A DNA stretch of 64,000 bases from Podospora pseudocomata (lineage: Eukaryota; Ascomycota; Sordariomycetes; Sordariales; Podosporaceae): positions 3,162,001 to 3,226,000 of the forward strand of contig NC_085888.1 of assembly GCF_035222375.1 (NCBI RefSeq). The letters are read 5' to 3'. The notes under the pieces were generated by a model. The model searched no databases, was not told the origin of the DNA, and worked only from the letters and a program-made list of their open reading frames with translations. How positions within the stretch are numbered: position 1 is the first letter of the stretch; each line of letters begins with the position of its first letter. The translations under genes were made by a program, and so were the position numbers. Shown in pieces: positions 35,531 to 46,863 of the stretch.

Positions 35531-36208
35531 ATTTACGGTGTGCCCTCTCTAATTGCATATGCTGGTGAATATCAAATAGAAAAAGAGAGAACTGATGATC
35601 TGGTGTTCGTCTGCTTCGGTGGATGGAGTTGGGAACTGGTGGGACGTGAGAGAAGCTCCAGAAGATGCGAAAGGCAAGACGTCAGTTGCTTGCTGTCATT
35701 GGTCACAAGGGAGCTGCATCCTGGTTGCTTTAGTGGGGTCGCCTTTCTGTGGCAAGCACAGACCATGTTGCGATAAATCAGGCCGGCAGGGGTTGCCAGC
35801 CTCGAGTTCTTAATCACAACTTCACTCGCTGCCCGCATTATACAAAGCCATCTGCCTCCTGTCTCTGTCACCCTCAGGTCTCCATCAATTAAGTGCTACC
35901 ACAGGGACTGTTCACCAGTTATTGAAGAGTGAAAATAGCGTCTAATCTTCCCTTCTCAAACATTTAGATTTAAAGTTCGGGTTCAGTCTGGAAACAACGT
36001 CTTCAATCACATGCACAATTGTGAGCCGAGTCTTATCTCACCTCCAGGTGAACTCAAAAGCACTGCACCAAGACGTGTCCGCCTGCCTTTTCTTCTTGTT
36101 TCACTTGGTTATTCGTCCAAGTACCTATCTAGCCGTCTCGTATATCTGTCTATCCTACCTCTATCGATGAAAATGGTAACTCCGCGCCTGAGTATCGCAC
36201 CCAGCTGC
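35531..36208. other. Intergenic spacer
   Basis: The stomatin promoter side and the 3' flank of the protease-kinase gene. No gene supported. Confidence 0.4.
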
Positions 36209-39200
36209 TTAGTAGATTTTCACCCTGCTCCTCCTTTCGCTGTAGATACGGATGGTTCTGTCTGCCTGTCCAGGCCTCCTCGAACGCCTCACCATCGCCG
36301 CGTCTTTTGATAGCACTTTGCTGACGGAGTATTGTACGCCAGGTTCGGGTACTCCACGACCTCGAGTGCATGGCCTGAGGAGATAATCTTCATTGAATCG
36401 AGATTTGTCCTCTAAGATTTGGAGCTTCTCTGCGAGCTTCAGGCTTTTTATGCGTTTCGTGGGTTCGATCTCGAGCATGTCGAGCTGGATTATGTCCAAA
36501 AGGTCGTGAATTAACTCGGAGGCCTGCGGACTTGCGTGCAATTCATGAAACATCTGTGATAATCTGGTCAGCGGGTTGATACGTCCCAAAAATATGATTG
36601 ATCCTCACCTCCACAACAGCTGGCTTAACAGTCGTTGTAAGCATATTGTCCTCACGGTAAAGTGCATAGAATGTATCGGTTTCAAAACCGTAGAGTCCAT
36701 CCATCGCCAATCGCTTGTCGCCAAACTCGTCAAAACCATTGGGACCCAGCAAGAGCCAAGTCAAAAATTCAAGGTAAACGCAGCCCAATGACCATATATC
36801 AACAGCACGACTCCTTGCTCCCAGTCGTTGTGCAGTTTCCGGTGCTTCATATGTCACGGTGCCGAAGACACGGTCTGACATCTGTCTAGACTGGGTCCTT
36901 CTGTTGTGATTACGAGCGAGCCCAAAGTCGGCCAAAACAAGGCTTCCTCCGATAGCATCTTCTGTACCTGTACCAAAGATGAGAATGTTACTCGGCTTGA
37001 TATCGCCGTGTCTGTAAAATGCCCTGTCATCATTTAAGCCTTCTGGATCGACGCGCTCCCGGTGCAAGATTGACAAGGCTTCAGCAAGTCCTCTGCATTG
37101 TTCGATAACCCACTGGTGGTGTTGGGCGGCACGTTGCGAGGTTGGGTCCGCCGAAAGGCAATACTGTTCCAAATTCATGTCGGCCCAAGGCAGTATGAAA
37201 TGATAGCGGCCATGATACTGGTAGGTTGCTAGTAAGGAGAGGAGATGGCGATTTGACTGCTTGGTCGCGAATTGTAAAGCCTTCATCTCGGACTTGAAAT
37301 CATCATCCGAAGATAATGCTTTGAGCTCTTTCAAGGCAAAACGATTGCCTTGATATCCGAGCGGAATCTAGTGTAAATTAGCAAATTGCAGCTCCCAACG
37401 ATGATTTTGAAACCTACCATTGAGGTAAACTCGTGATGGTCGGGATGGATCACCACACTTGTAACGGACGCAAAACCACCGACCAACTCGGCAGTCTCTC
37501 TTCCAGGCCCACCTATGAATGGCAAAATCTGTCGATCCGAAAAGTTGTAATGTCTGGCTGGATTCTGATCGTCTCCTTTGCTGAAAACTGGTGCTAGGAA
37601 GGACCACTGCCTGTCCTCAAAACCATGCTTGGCAAAGGGTCTCCAACGTCGGGTGTAAGTCAGTTTGAGATGCGGCTGAGTAGCCGATTGGAGTTCCTCC
37701 TCAGAACCGTGGACAAGGGGCAAGCAGTCGTCCGAGGTCCCCGCAGCAATCATGTCGAATATATAACCCGCCCTGTCCAACAAGACCAGAATGGCGAAGA
37801 CTTTCTGGAACGATCTGCTGGCCTGACAAATGACATCGGCGGTTTCACGAACACTGACCTCCAACCATCTTTTGGGAAGGTCCCGGTTGCGGACCAGCCT
37901 CTCCAGCTCCTGACAGACGTTGTTCGTGTTCACGATAGTAGATAAAGCAGTCCGAGGCAAGAACTGTCTCGTGCCCCAGTGGGTAGGGACCATGGCACTG
38001 ACTAAGGCATCCTGCATCGCCGAAGCCTCTTCATCGCTGGAGTCATCACCGGCAGATATCCTTTCACCAGAGAGTATTGCATCGCTCACCAGTTCTGGGA
38101 GACGGATATCGGGAATTTCGTATTGTCCCAAGGGGGAGGGCACGGAGACAGAGACCACCGCAGCGTCAGTGTCGAAGGCTGGGTCATGATTATCCAATGT
38201 AGCTGGGATTGTGCCAGGTCCGTCATCGGCCGTTTCTGTTTTGGTAGCGTCAGGTGTCCAACCCAAACTTCGTGGCTGATCAATTGACTTGTGACTCTGG
38301 CCCAGCATCGCGTTTGGGGCAGTTTCTGGGGTAAAGACATGGATGGAGCCTGGCCCGAACTGAGTTTCCATTTGTGTCCAAATCTTCGTCATCGGGACCA
38401 CATATGCGTACCCACGCGGATCGCATGCAACAACATGACCGTAGATCTCGTGAGTCTCTTGGTCAATCACCAGGGAGCCGGACTCTCCGTCAATAATACC
38501 TACGCTTATGGTCAGCAATATTCTACATTCTCTCTGTAAGATGTCAAAGGTATACTCTGAGTTGTATCCAAGATCACTGTCCATGCTTCACAGAGAACTC
38601 GATCGGGCCCCGAGCCAAGCATCGCCGTGCTACCCAGCAGCCTTCCTGGAAGCACGCCGCGGATACCAGACACGACGTGTACTGGGACGCGGTGGAATCT
38701 AGGTGCCTTGGCAAATTTCTCTAATGCTATGGCTTGCCCTTCAGGGCCAGAGGGGAAGTACTGGTTAGGGAGAGGGAACAGGGGTTGTTGAGCACTAGGC
38801 GTTACCAAGGACCAGTCGAGGTATGCTTCCCAGCCATCGAGTTGACGAGGTGGTCGGATCCTATCGACGAAGAAAGAGTCACCCTGCACTGAGCTGTGGA
38901 AGCGGGGTTCGCCGTCCCATTCCTCAGATATCTCATCTTCATAGTCCTCATCATATTCCATAACCTTATCGGTCCATAACTCTCCCAGATCTTCCATCTC
39001 ATCATCATTGAGAGTAGACTCGCTAGAGGCGTCCATATCGAGGGATGCTGTGTCTGTGGTGATGAGAGAGTCGGCATGTTCCTGCTTTTCGGGTTCAAAG
39101 AGATGATCAACCGTCATGACAGCAATAGAATCCCCGACTCGGATGGTCAACCCCAGAGTCGCGGTTCGAGACCCATGATGAGCGACAGCACCGCACCAAG

Positions 39201-39987
39201 TAATGTGCCTGCCAAGTTCCGGGTGGATGTTCTCGTCCCCGGCGGTTCGTTTCTTGGGGTTTTTGGGCGACCGATAGTATAATAGCTGAAAAGGCGGCAC
39301 CGGCATTTTGTCTGGATCGTCTTCGCGAAACAGGTGAAACACTTTCGACTTTTTACCGCAGTACAAGGGGTCCTTCACGCGCTTTTTGAAGAGGTCACTG
39401 AGCTTACGAAAGTCTTCTCTGCGACAAAAGATGACGATATGGGGTGTGGCTTCCTCTGGTGATGGCCCTCCCATGTGGAGACGGTAGTCTATTGTATCGG
39501 CGCGATCTCGAAGGTCGGGGTTCTCGTTGACTGTCTTGCGCATTTCCTCCGACACGAATCGAAATCTGGCATCGTACTCATTGGCTTTCCATTTACCGAG
39601 AGTGACCTCTGCGTGAGGGTAAATGAACATGCTCTTAACCCCAGGTATGCAGTCTGCTCGGTCGTAGGAATTGGAGGCCAAGGGGGCGCTGATGGCCGGG
39701 GCTGATACTGCGGTGTTGCTCGGCCCTGTAGGTTGTGATGGTGGGGCTGCCTGGGCTGCGACATATGCGTGATGCTGTAGTTGGTGCGATGGCTGCTGAG
39801 GCTGCTGAGGTGAACTTTGCTGCGATGGTTGATGAGATGATTGTTGTTGGTGATGGCTGCTAACCGCTGCATTGTCTAGTGGAGGTGAACTATCGTCGCC
39901 GGTTGACTTCGGTTGGACCGACGAAATGGAAGTAAGGCTTGTTAGGGGAGTCGAGAGGGCGTCGTACGGCTTCGCTGTGCTGGCCAT
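36209..39987 (-). CDS. Fusion of trypsin-like protease domain and protein kinase
   Basis: Exons 39987-38556, 38499-37418, 37367-36609 and 36553-36209 give 1205 residues; every junction keeps frame (introns 56, 50 and 55 nt). Residues 1-110 are Gln/Ser/Pro-rich. Residues 115-280 form an alpha/beta-looking region ending ITWCGAVAH. The protease-like domain carries H295 (MTVDHLF), D391 (LDWSLV) and S484 (DGESGS), then YGHVVACD. An acidic insert lies between His and Asp. After a helical linker, a kinase domain runs from about 810 to 1110: VGGFASV in the Gly-loop position, K851 in FALKEL, D960 in RHGDIKPSN (His-Gly-Asp for His-Arg-Asp), D985 in ADFGLA, and YEAPE. The tail after about 1150 is basic and less certain. 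There is no signal or membrane segment. Start 39987 is chosen because upstream in-frame sequence reads like leader. Function unknown; see findings. Confidence 0.82.
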
Positions 39988-40490
39988 GTTCGGACAGCCT
40001 GCTATAGGGCGACAAGTGCGTGGAAGATTTTTGGAAACGACCATGCAAGATAACAAGATGCTCATATCTTTCGCGAGGTATTCAAACATCAGACATGGTG
40101 GGAAAAGATTGGTTAGAGAATTTAGATGAATCAGGTCAATGGAGAGATGCAGAAGATAAGGGAAAAGCAATCGAAACGTGGTGTGGACGGGGAGGGGGTA
40201 TCACTTCGCTCTGGCGGCAAGTTGACTTCGACTGTGCCATGCAAAGCCAGAGCCACCAATCGCAACAACACTCCCAACGCCACTCACACATTTCCATTAT
40301 TCAGGCGTCCTGGCTCAGCCCCTCTTTTAAATATGGTGGAAATTCGAATGCCCGCCTAGTTCTCGTGGCACTTGCCGTTTTCCCCGTTAATCATTAACTT
40401 AACACTCATTAACTCATCCCCGGGGCGAGCCTCCTGAAGCTTATACCTGGCTGTCATACATAACTTTGAATTCTCAACAGCTGAGCCAAG
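39988..40490. promoter_or_regulatory. Divergent promoter between protease-kinase and anchored-protein genes
   Basis: The 503-base gap lies head to head between the minus-strand protease-kinase gene and the plus-strand anchored-protein gene, which could allow joint regulation. No other gene is supported and no specific operator was identified. Confidence 0.5.
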
Positions 40491-41670
40491 ATGGCCACCG
40501 ACTACAAGACTCAGATTGCTGACAGCCTGTTGGGGAAAACAGGAGAGTTCGACGCATTCTTTAGACTCTACGACGAGCTCCTTAACATTGGTTCAAGGAG
40601 CTTTGTAGTTCAGATTGACAACCCATCACAGCAGAACTCTCGGCCTGTTTCTCATGACTCCATCATCATAGCCGCAAAGGTTTTAAAAGCCCAAAGCTCC
40701 CTCAGCCTCAAGGACACCAAAGAGGCCATCCAAAAACGTCTTACAGCACAGAAGCTCTCCTCGCTTGAGGTAGACATCGTCTTGAAAGTGGCTGTACAGC
40801 TGGCCTTTATGGTCCACCCCAATGTTTATGACTCCCATGGGCCCGCTTTCAGAATCGGATCTTATCGGCCTGCGTCCTGGTTGTCAGAAGAGAGTTTCAC
40901 CGACTTCGTCAGCAAGTCGTTCCCCCATGTGTCTTCAACGAGGATATCGCGAGTCCAGGATGCTCTCGCGGAAGAAAAGTCCCTCAAGGCCTGGAAGTTG
41001 AAAGAGCGATTGGGCATCAAATTCCGACCGACCAACAATTTGGCTGAGCATCTTGTCTTCGACCCCGACAGCCAAAGTCTTTATTTGTTTCACCACGCTG
41101 GATATCTCAAGGCCCATCTGGACTTGTGGGAGCCCAAGAAGAACTCTAGGGACATTGGAATAGGAGGAGCCATCGCCGAGTGAGTTACTTACCTAGGGTT
41201 CTTACCTTTTTTTCTCTATTTTTCGTCGGCATCGTACTGATAACAGCAGTGGAACATTGAGCCCCCGGTTGCTAGCCGAGACTCTCCATTCACTTCAGTC
41301 TATTCTATTCCGATGGGGCGACGAAAAGTCCAAGGTTATTCTCAACGAACTGATCAAAAAACAGGGCTTTGACAGCTCTTGCGCTATTCATGAAGGATAC
41401 AAAATGTTCAAAGATGGTACCGGGGATTTTGTTTACACCTTCTGGGGAGAGAGGCTCGCAAGCATCCATGACTTGATGCGTGAGCGTCCTCCTCGGACAA
41501 AGTTCCAGAAGTGGATCAAGTGGCAAACCACAGAAAGAAACTTCTTCCTTGTCGGCGGCCTTGCCTTGATCATTTCTGCTGTTGTTGGGATATTAAGTCT
41601 TGGTCTTTCTGGGTTTCAAGCATACATTGCGTGGCAGGCGTGGAAAGTCGGAAACCAACCACCTACCTAG
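40491..41670 (+). CDS. C-terminally membrane-anchored fungal protein (paralogue 2)
   Basis: Exons 40491-41179 and 41247-41670 give 370 residues (a 3-base-later acceptor is equally in frame). Helical N-terminal half (FFRLYDELLNIG; LTAQKLSSLEVDIVLK). The C-terminal half matches the protein at 17788-19177: TNNLAEHLVFD against TDDLREHLKLD, LYLFHHAGYLKAHL, LSPRLLAETLHSLQSILF, and KKQGFDSSC against SKSGFDPDI. One hydrophobic helix lies at about 330-352, with a tail QAYIAWQAWK against QAWISWQTWR. No signal peptide. It is probably a tail-anchored protein facing the cytosol. The intron uses a GTGAGT donor. Function unknown. Confidence 0.85.
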
Positions 41671-41871
41671 GAGTGGTTAACCATTACTAGATCAGCAATG
41701 CCGACACAACTCTAACATCCTCGGACGTGGGTCAGTAGTTATCTACCTAGGTACGAAACCAAAGGGATCCGATAATGCCACGAGGTCAGACGAAAGAAAG
41801 AAAACACAAAAGCCCGGTTTTGATTCTGTTATGCACCAACCTCCGACCTGCCGCCCCTTCATAAAACCTTG

Positions 41872-42727
41872 CTAGCATAGCATCTTCTCCATGTCCTTCC
41901 CAAAACCAGCTGCCACCTTTTGTGGTTTGCCGTCATTCGACAACAGTGTCGCTGGACTTGCTCGGATCTGGCTCTCAATCTCATCGCAAGCAGCAAAGAA
42001 CTCCTCCTCCGTCTTCTTGTAGGTGCCCATCCAAATGGCTACAAAATCTCATTAGCACACAACCAACGAACTGTTGTCATAGCATCTATTACTCACACTT
42101 AATAACGATGAGGGCATAAGAAAAGAAGGTCGATAGCTTGGCTCTCGACTCCCATGTCCTCGATGAAGTTGAGAGTGATGATGATATCCTTCAAGAGCAT
42201 CCCGCGCGAAACCCACTCATTGTACTCCAAATTCTGTGTGACGGCCTCGTAGGCGAGGTGGAAGGCCTCGTTGTGGAACTCAGCAGAGTTGGAAGGCATG
42301 CCCAGGAGCTTGAGATCTGGATTGCGACGGTTAGCAGCCGGTTGCGCTCGCTCGATGAAAGCGCAGAGAGGCGTGAGGCTTGTGCTTACAGTCATTAGGG
42401 GACATCTGGATCAAGTGCTTGCGGCCGGTCTCGGCGACTGTCAAGATGGAAGAGTGGTCAGCAGGCTAGGAAAACTCGCTTGAAGGGAGTTTTTAGAGCC
42501 GAGGAGACGCCCGAAGATTGAGCCGGCCGCGCGTGGGTAGCGGACATACGAATGATCTCGCGAAGACCGACGTGAGGGGGATAACAGTGGTGAATGTTGC
42601 GACCGCACTCCTTCTTGGCCATGCCGATGGTCGGCTGGCGGCAGGTGTTGACGCTGGCGTTGAGGTGGACGGTGAGCTGCTTAAGCTGACGAGGCATAGC
42701 CGTCTTGGTCTCGACGGTGCAAATCAT
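41872..42727 (-). CDS. Small five-exon protein of unknown function
   Basis: Proposed exons 42727-42550, 42437-42390, 42316-42217, 42143-42097 and 42038-41872 give 179 residues. Visible blocks are LKQLTVHLNASVNTCRQPTI, MAKKECGRNIHHCYPPHVG, GRKHLIQMSPNDY, FHLAYEAVTQNLEYNE, FFSYALIVIKSIWMGTYKK and FFAACDEIESQI. The third intron (42216-42144, 73 nt, donor GTGGGT) is needed to keep frame between the middle and the end. Without it the middle frame runs through WVSRGMLLKD to a stop, and the canonical GTGAGT donor at 42096 would be out of phase. A diverged relative with some of the same exon boundaries lies next door. No family was recognised. It converges with the anchored-protein gene at 40491. Confidence 0.65.
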
Positions 42728-43556
42728 CTTGATGATTGGTTCTGGTTGCTGGAAAGATGGATGTCCGAAGAGGATAAAAGAAGTCGAGATTGTGTGGAAT
42801 GTGTGAAAGTAGAAGTGGCAACGGTTGTTCGGTCTGACTGGATACTGGAAGAAAGAGAAGAGGAGGAAGATGGGTGGAAGGACGAGACTTTGTACCTGTG
42901 CCTGAGAACAACCAGGAGCAAACAGAACGGCAGTGGGTCCATAACCTGACTGGCGCTAGGAGTGAATACCCTCAGAACAATAGGTAGTGAAGGGGGTGGC
43001 GTTGCTCGTGACTGAGAGTGTGACTAACCCTTACTCACCATCTGAATCAGCATTGCTCCCGGCCACAAACCCAACACTTCACCCTGATTTCCTTGGTATG
43101 AAATGGCGCCAGAAGGAAGCAAATAATTGCGTTTGCACTGTGAAAATGTACCGAGCATGTGCATGAAACACGTGAAGTACTCCATCGGAGTATTTCCTGT
43201 GCTTTCCCCGGCCTTCAGTCTTGGTCAGGTGTCCTCAGTCTTTTTCAGCTGTCCCATGACTACCGTGAGCATCCAGGATCTTCTGGCAGCCTTCGAGTGA
43301 GAATGGCAGTGCTATCCTTCATTTCAGATGCTCTAGACTGACATCCCCTTGGGGGTTCAGGCTGGCGACTGGATCATTGGCAAGGACTAAACCCAAGCGA
43401 TGAAGAAGAGTTTAGATAAGAAACACAAGCGACAGATAGAATTATGATCCAGACTCCACAATTGATTGTTTCAGCTCCTTCTTATACCTAAAGCTATTTT
43501 CTTGTCCGGTTTCCAACCCTGTTGCAGAAACATCTCCAAATGATGCCCTCTGATCA
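42728..43556. other. Intergenic region
   Basis: Contains the C/T-rich leader of the small five-exon gene. No other gene was found. Confidence 0.4.
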
Positions 43557-44110
43557 AATATTGGCGGGGCCTTGATGAATGGTATTGAGCAGCTCCTCGC
43601 AAGTCCAACAATTTTGCATGTAGATGTCTGCGAAGCTCATTACTATGGTAGAAAAGCCAGGACTTGGCTGAGATTCAAGCCATCTTACCATAGAAGGCCC
43701 GGAAGCAGGCGGAGTAGAAGAGAGCGCGGATGAGCGTAGTATTGCCCTTATTCTGGTGGTATGAGTGAACATGCACTGATTGCGATCGAAGATTTGATTG
43801 ATCTTCTGATAGGCGAGCTTCAAAATCTCGGAGGTGAACTTCGCGCAAACAGGGCCCAGAACCGGGTTTCAAGCGCCGAGGAGATACTCGTCTACAAGCA
43901 ATGTCAGCCGCACGCATGAGGGCGGGTCGGATGAATCAGACATACAATCTTCGTCGGTCAGGACGACCAAACGCTTGCGAGAGATGGAGGTAGCCGTTTG
44001 GTTTGATTAGCATATATCTCGTGGAACGCCAGACGACGACGACTCCGTCAAGAGCATTGTTGAAGTGAGGAATGCACTTACAGGCCATGTTTGATCTTTT
44101 TTGATAGACG
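43557..44110 (-). pseudogene. Decayed or diverged paralogue of the five-exon gene
   Basis: Read on the minus strand, this stretch follows the neighbour at 41872-42727 block by block: SRKRLVVLTDED before a GT donor against GRKHLIQMSPND, then YEYLLGA against YLKLLGM after the acceptor, then ILKLAYQKINQIFDRNQ against FHLAYEAVTQNLEYNE, then ALFYSACFRAFY against STFFSYALIVIK, and a last exon CWTCEELLNTI. At least two intron positions agree. A TGA interrupts the frame after YLLGA, and the later blocks lie in another phase with no good splice to join them, so it is probably broken. A TATAAAATATC motif lies upstream at about 44238-44252. Confidence 0.35.
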
Positions 44111-46863
44111 GAAGCACGATTTATGCAGACTGGATGATAGCAAAGCTTAGTCGAATGGTTGCGATACTGGCAAAGGCGAGAGGTTGATCTGTTGCGGGTT
44201 GGGTGGGGTGAAGGAAGAGGAGAAATGAGAGGAGAGGATGATATTTTATATCTGCAGAGCTGCGCTGGGAGCAACAGGCGGGTGTGATGGACAAACGCAT
44301 GGCCCACCTTAGGTGAACTGGGAGACAACAGTACCTGACTGCAGGGCGATATTCAATGTCATGGTTCGGGAAGAATGTCGAACCGCACTCTTCCACATGA
44401 TATGGGCTCGTTTTCCAAGCCGAAGAATCATGTGTCCAAACACTTTGAAAAGCTTTTAGCAAGAGAATCAAGTATCTACCTATCCGGTCAGAAAAAGAGG
44501 AAATACAAGATACCTGTATCGGAACGGAGGACGATGCTGAGAGTCAAAACCAGGTGTTGTTTTGCATGTTAACTTGGTGTGTTTCAACCCGTGACCTGCT
44601 CTACTTATAAGGACCCTGCGAGTGTATATAGGTATACACTGATGTTTGCCTGTAGACGTATATAAAAAAGATCGGTTGGTAACGTGTTATGATGTCTTGT
44701 ACATCAGTCGCGCCGTGAGGCAAGATGTTCAAGCATGCGGGTACATGTAACGAAAGGACTAGGATTCAAGCCCTGACCACATGGCATCCGTCCTCGAGAT
44801 GTTCCAAAAGCCTCCTGGTCAGCTCCAACCAGTGCATGTGGCCACTATCTTCACTCCATTCCTGGGCAACCTCAACGTCGCCCGTCGCATTGCCTCTAAC
44901 TTCGGGAACTATATAAAGTAAACCTAGGTATACTCGCATCGTACCTATCGTAGGATATCAAGAACACGAGCCCTTTCAAAAAACGAGACAAGAAACGCGC
45001 ATGAAGGACTTTACACAAGGGACGAGAAATGTAAAGAATATGGTCAATTCATGAGGCCTTCCGTCCGTTCGCCCAGAAACACAGATAGCCCCATGGAGGT
45101 CCACCAAGTGTCTGATGTGGCTGTGATGAAAGGAGAGAGGATAGAAGAGGAATTATCTGGGAGGAGGGACGATATTTTATAATTAAACAGGAGGTGGTGG
45201 GGCAGGGCCACAGCGTAAGTGAATGAATGACAGACCCACTGGAAGTGAATATCGACAATAGCTTCAAAAGTCTGCAACGCGGTGAGAGATGGTATCTTGA
45301 TTACAATCTCACTGTATCAGACGCCAACGCCAGCTTGGCCCTTCCAAAGAGGGAGCGAATAAGAGGCAATGGGAAAGTGAACAAAAGGTATGCATTTAGG
45401 TAGAAATTCAGGGGGGTGAATCAACCACTGCACCTAACGATGATGCATTTCAATTCGTGCTTGTATAGGTAAATGCTGACCCAATTGCTTCTTTCCCCAT
45501 CATGCCTGCCATGGAGTAAGCCTTGCAACAGAGCAAAAGGGACTGTTTGTTTGCATAAAGGGGCGCCGCTTGCTGAAGCCAACAGGGGAAGTTTGCGGAG
45601 GTCTCGATGTCAAACCTTCCACATCAATCAAGCAATGCCCGACTTTCCCAACACGGGCTTCAAGCTGCCAGTCAGTGACAAGCGTGATTATCGTTTGGGC
45701 TTCATAACTATCTCTGACCATCGACAGGAACAAGTGGGTGTGGCATTAAGTGACGTCTCCCTCTTCTAGCCGCCTTCCTTGCTGTCGACGCCTGTGTTTC
45801 TACCGTGAGTTTGAAGCATCCACCAAAACCGCCTGTTGTAGTCAAATGACTGCAGCAAATTTGTCTATCAAACCACCTGGTCATAGCCACTGGCCCAATA
45901 AGGCGCTTTTTGTGATTGTAACTTGTACCTAACAGGCTCTAGCCATAATTACATGGTAATCTGATCAAAACAGACCATTTAGCGAGTTCATTATGCTAAA
46001 GCATGGTATGAGGAGGACGGAGTAAGCAACCAGTCAAAACTAGGGCTGTTATTGGACGCTACAAAGACATTAGGGCTAAACGATTCTGGCTGCCATGATA
46101 TTGCTTCCTCGAGGAAAAGCCCGCCACTTTAGAACACTCTACATTCAGGCAGTAAGACATTGAAAAAGTCCCATCTGGAAGCTGCTCAGGTTGACCTCGA
46201 TATTCTTGAGAGAAAGGGGAATGCAGCGAGTATGAGAGAGATGGTGAAATCTTATGAAAGATGGTGCCCATGGTTGTCAGGCTGAGGAAATGGAATGCAC
46301 ATGGGTGCACCCTTGTCAATCTTTAGGTACATAATGTGGAGTATTCAAAAGCAGACAAACCCAGCGTGCTGATTTCTTTGTGTTGATGTGCAATGGAAGA
46401 TGGGGGACAACCCTAACCCAGGAGCGGCTGTGGGTAGGGTTGGTAAAAGGGGGAAGTGGGGCTGACCCTGTCCCGGGGACTTTGGGGCTGTCGGTGCAGC
46501 TGGACCAAGACAACGATCAAATAAACGCATACCGAGCAATTGATGGAAGAGTAGAAAGATAGTCTCAGAGTTTATGTCCTGCAAATGTCATTGAGCATGC
46601 TCGGTCGATGACAATAGGTATTGTCATGACTGGATTGTTCTTTGTTGAGCTTTCCGGATGCATCGCGGCTGGTCACGACAAACCCCTTTAAACAGCAGAC
46701 GTTCTTTGTGAGACTTGGCGAGAAACATCATAAACGTCAACATTAGAAGTAGACATACCCCACGTAAAGTGGGAAATACGGTGTAAGCTGCTCCGACCAC
46801 CTTCCCCGTCCCGTGGATCAAGGTGTTCAAGTCAATTGCGTCGAGTCTTCAACTTCTCTCACA
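44111..46863. other. Gene-poor 2.7-kb region
   Basis: Only short, unsupported frames on both strands. A second TATAAAATATCGTCC-like motif on the minus strand (about 45172-45186), followed by a short frame starting ATGGGGCTATCTG, resembles the promoter-leader of the decayed paralogue, so a third remnant is possible. A near-palindrome AACCTAGGTA lies at 44921-44930. Confidence 0.35.

Noticed and set aside
42097-42316. Apparent one-base frameshift in the small five-exon gene
   Set aside because: A 73-nt GT-AG intron at 42216-42144 restores the frame, so a mutation or programmed frameshift need not be invoked.
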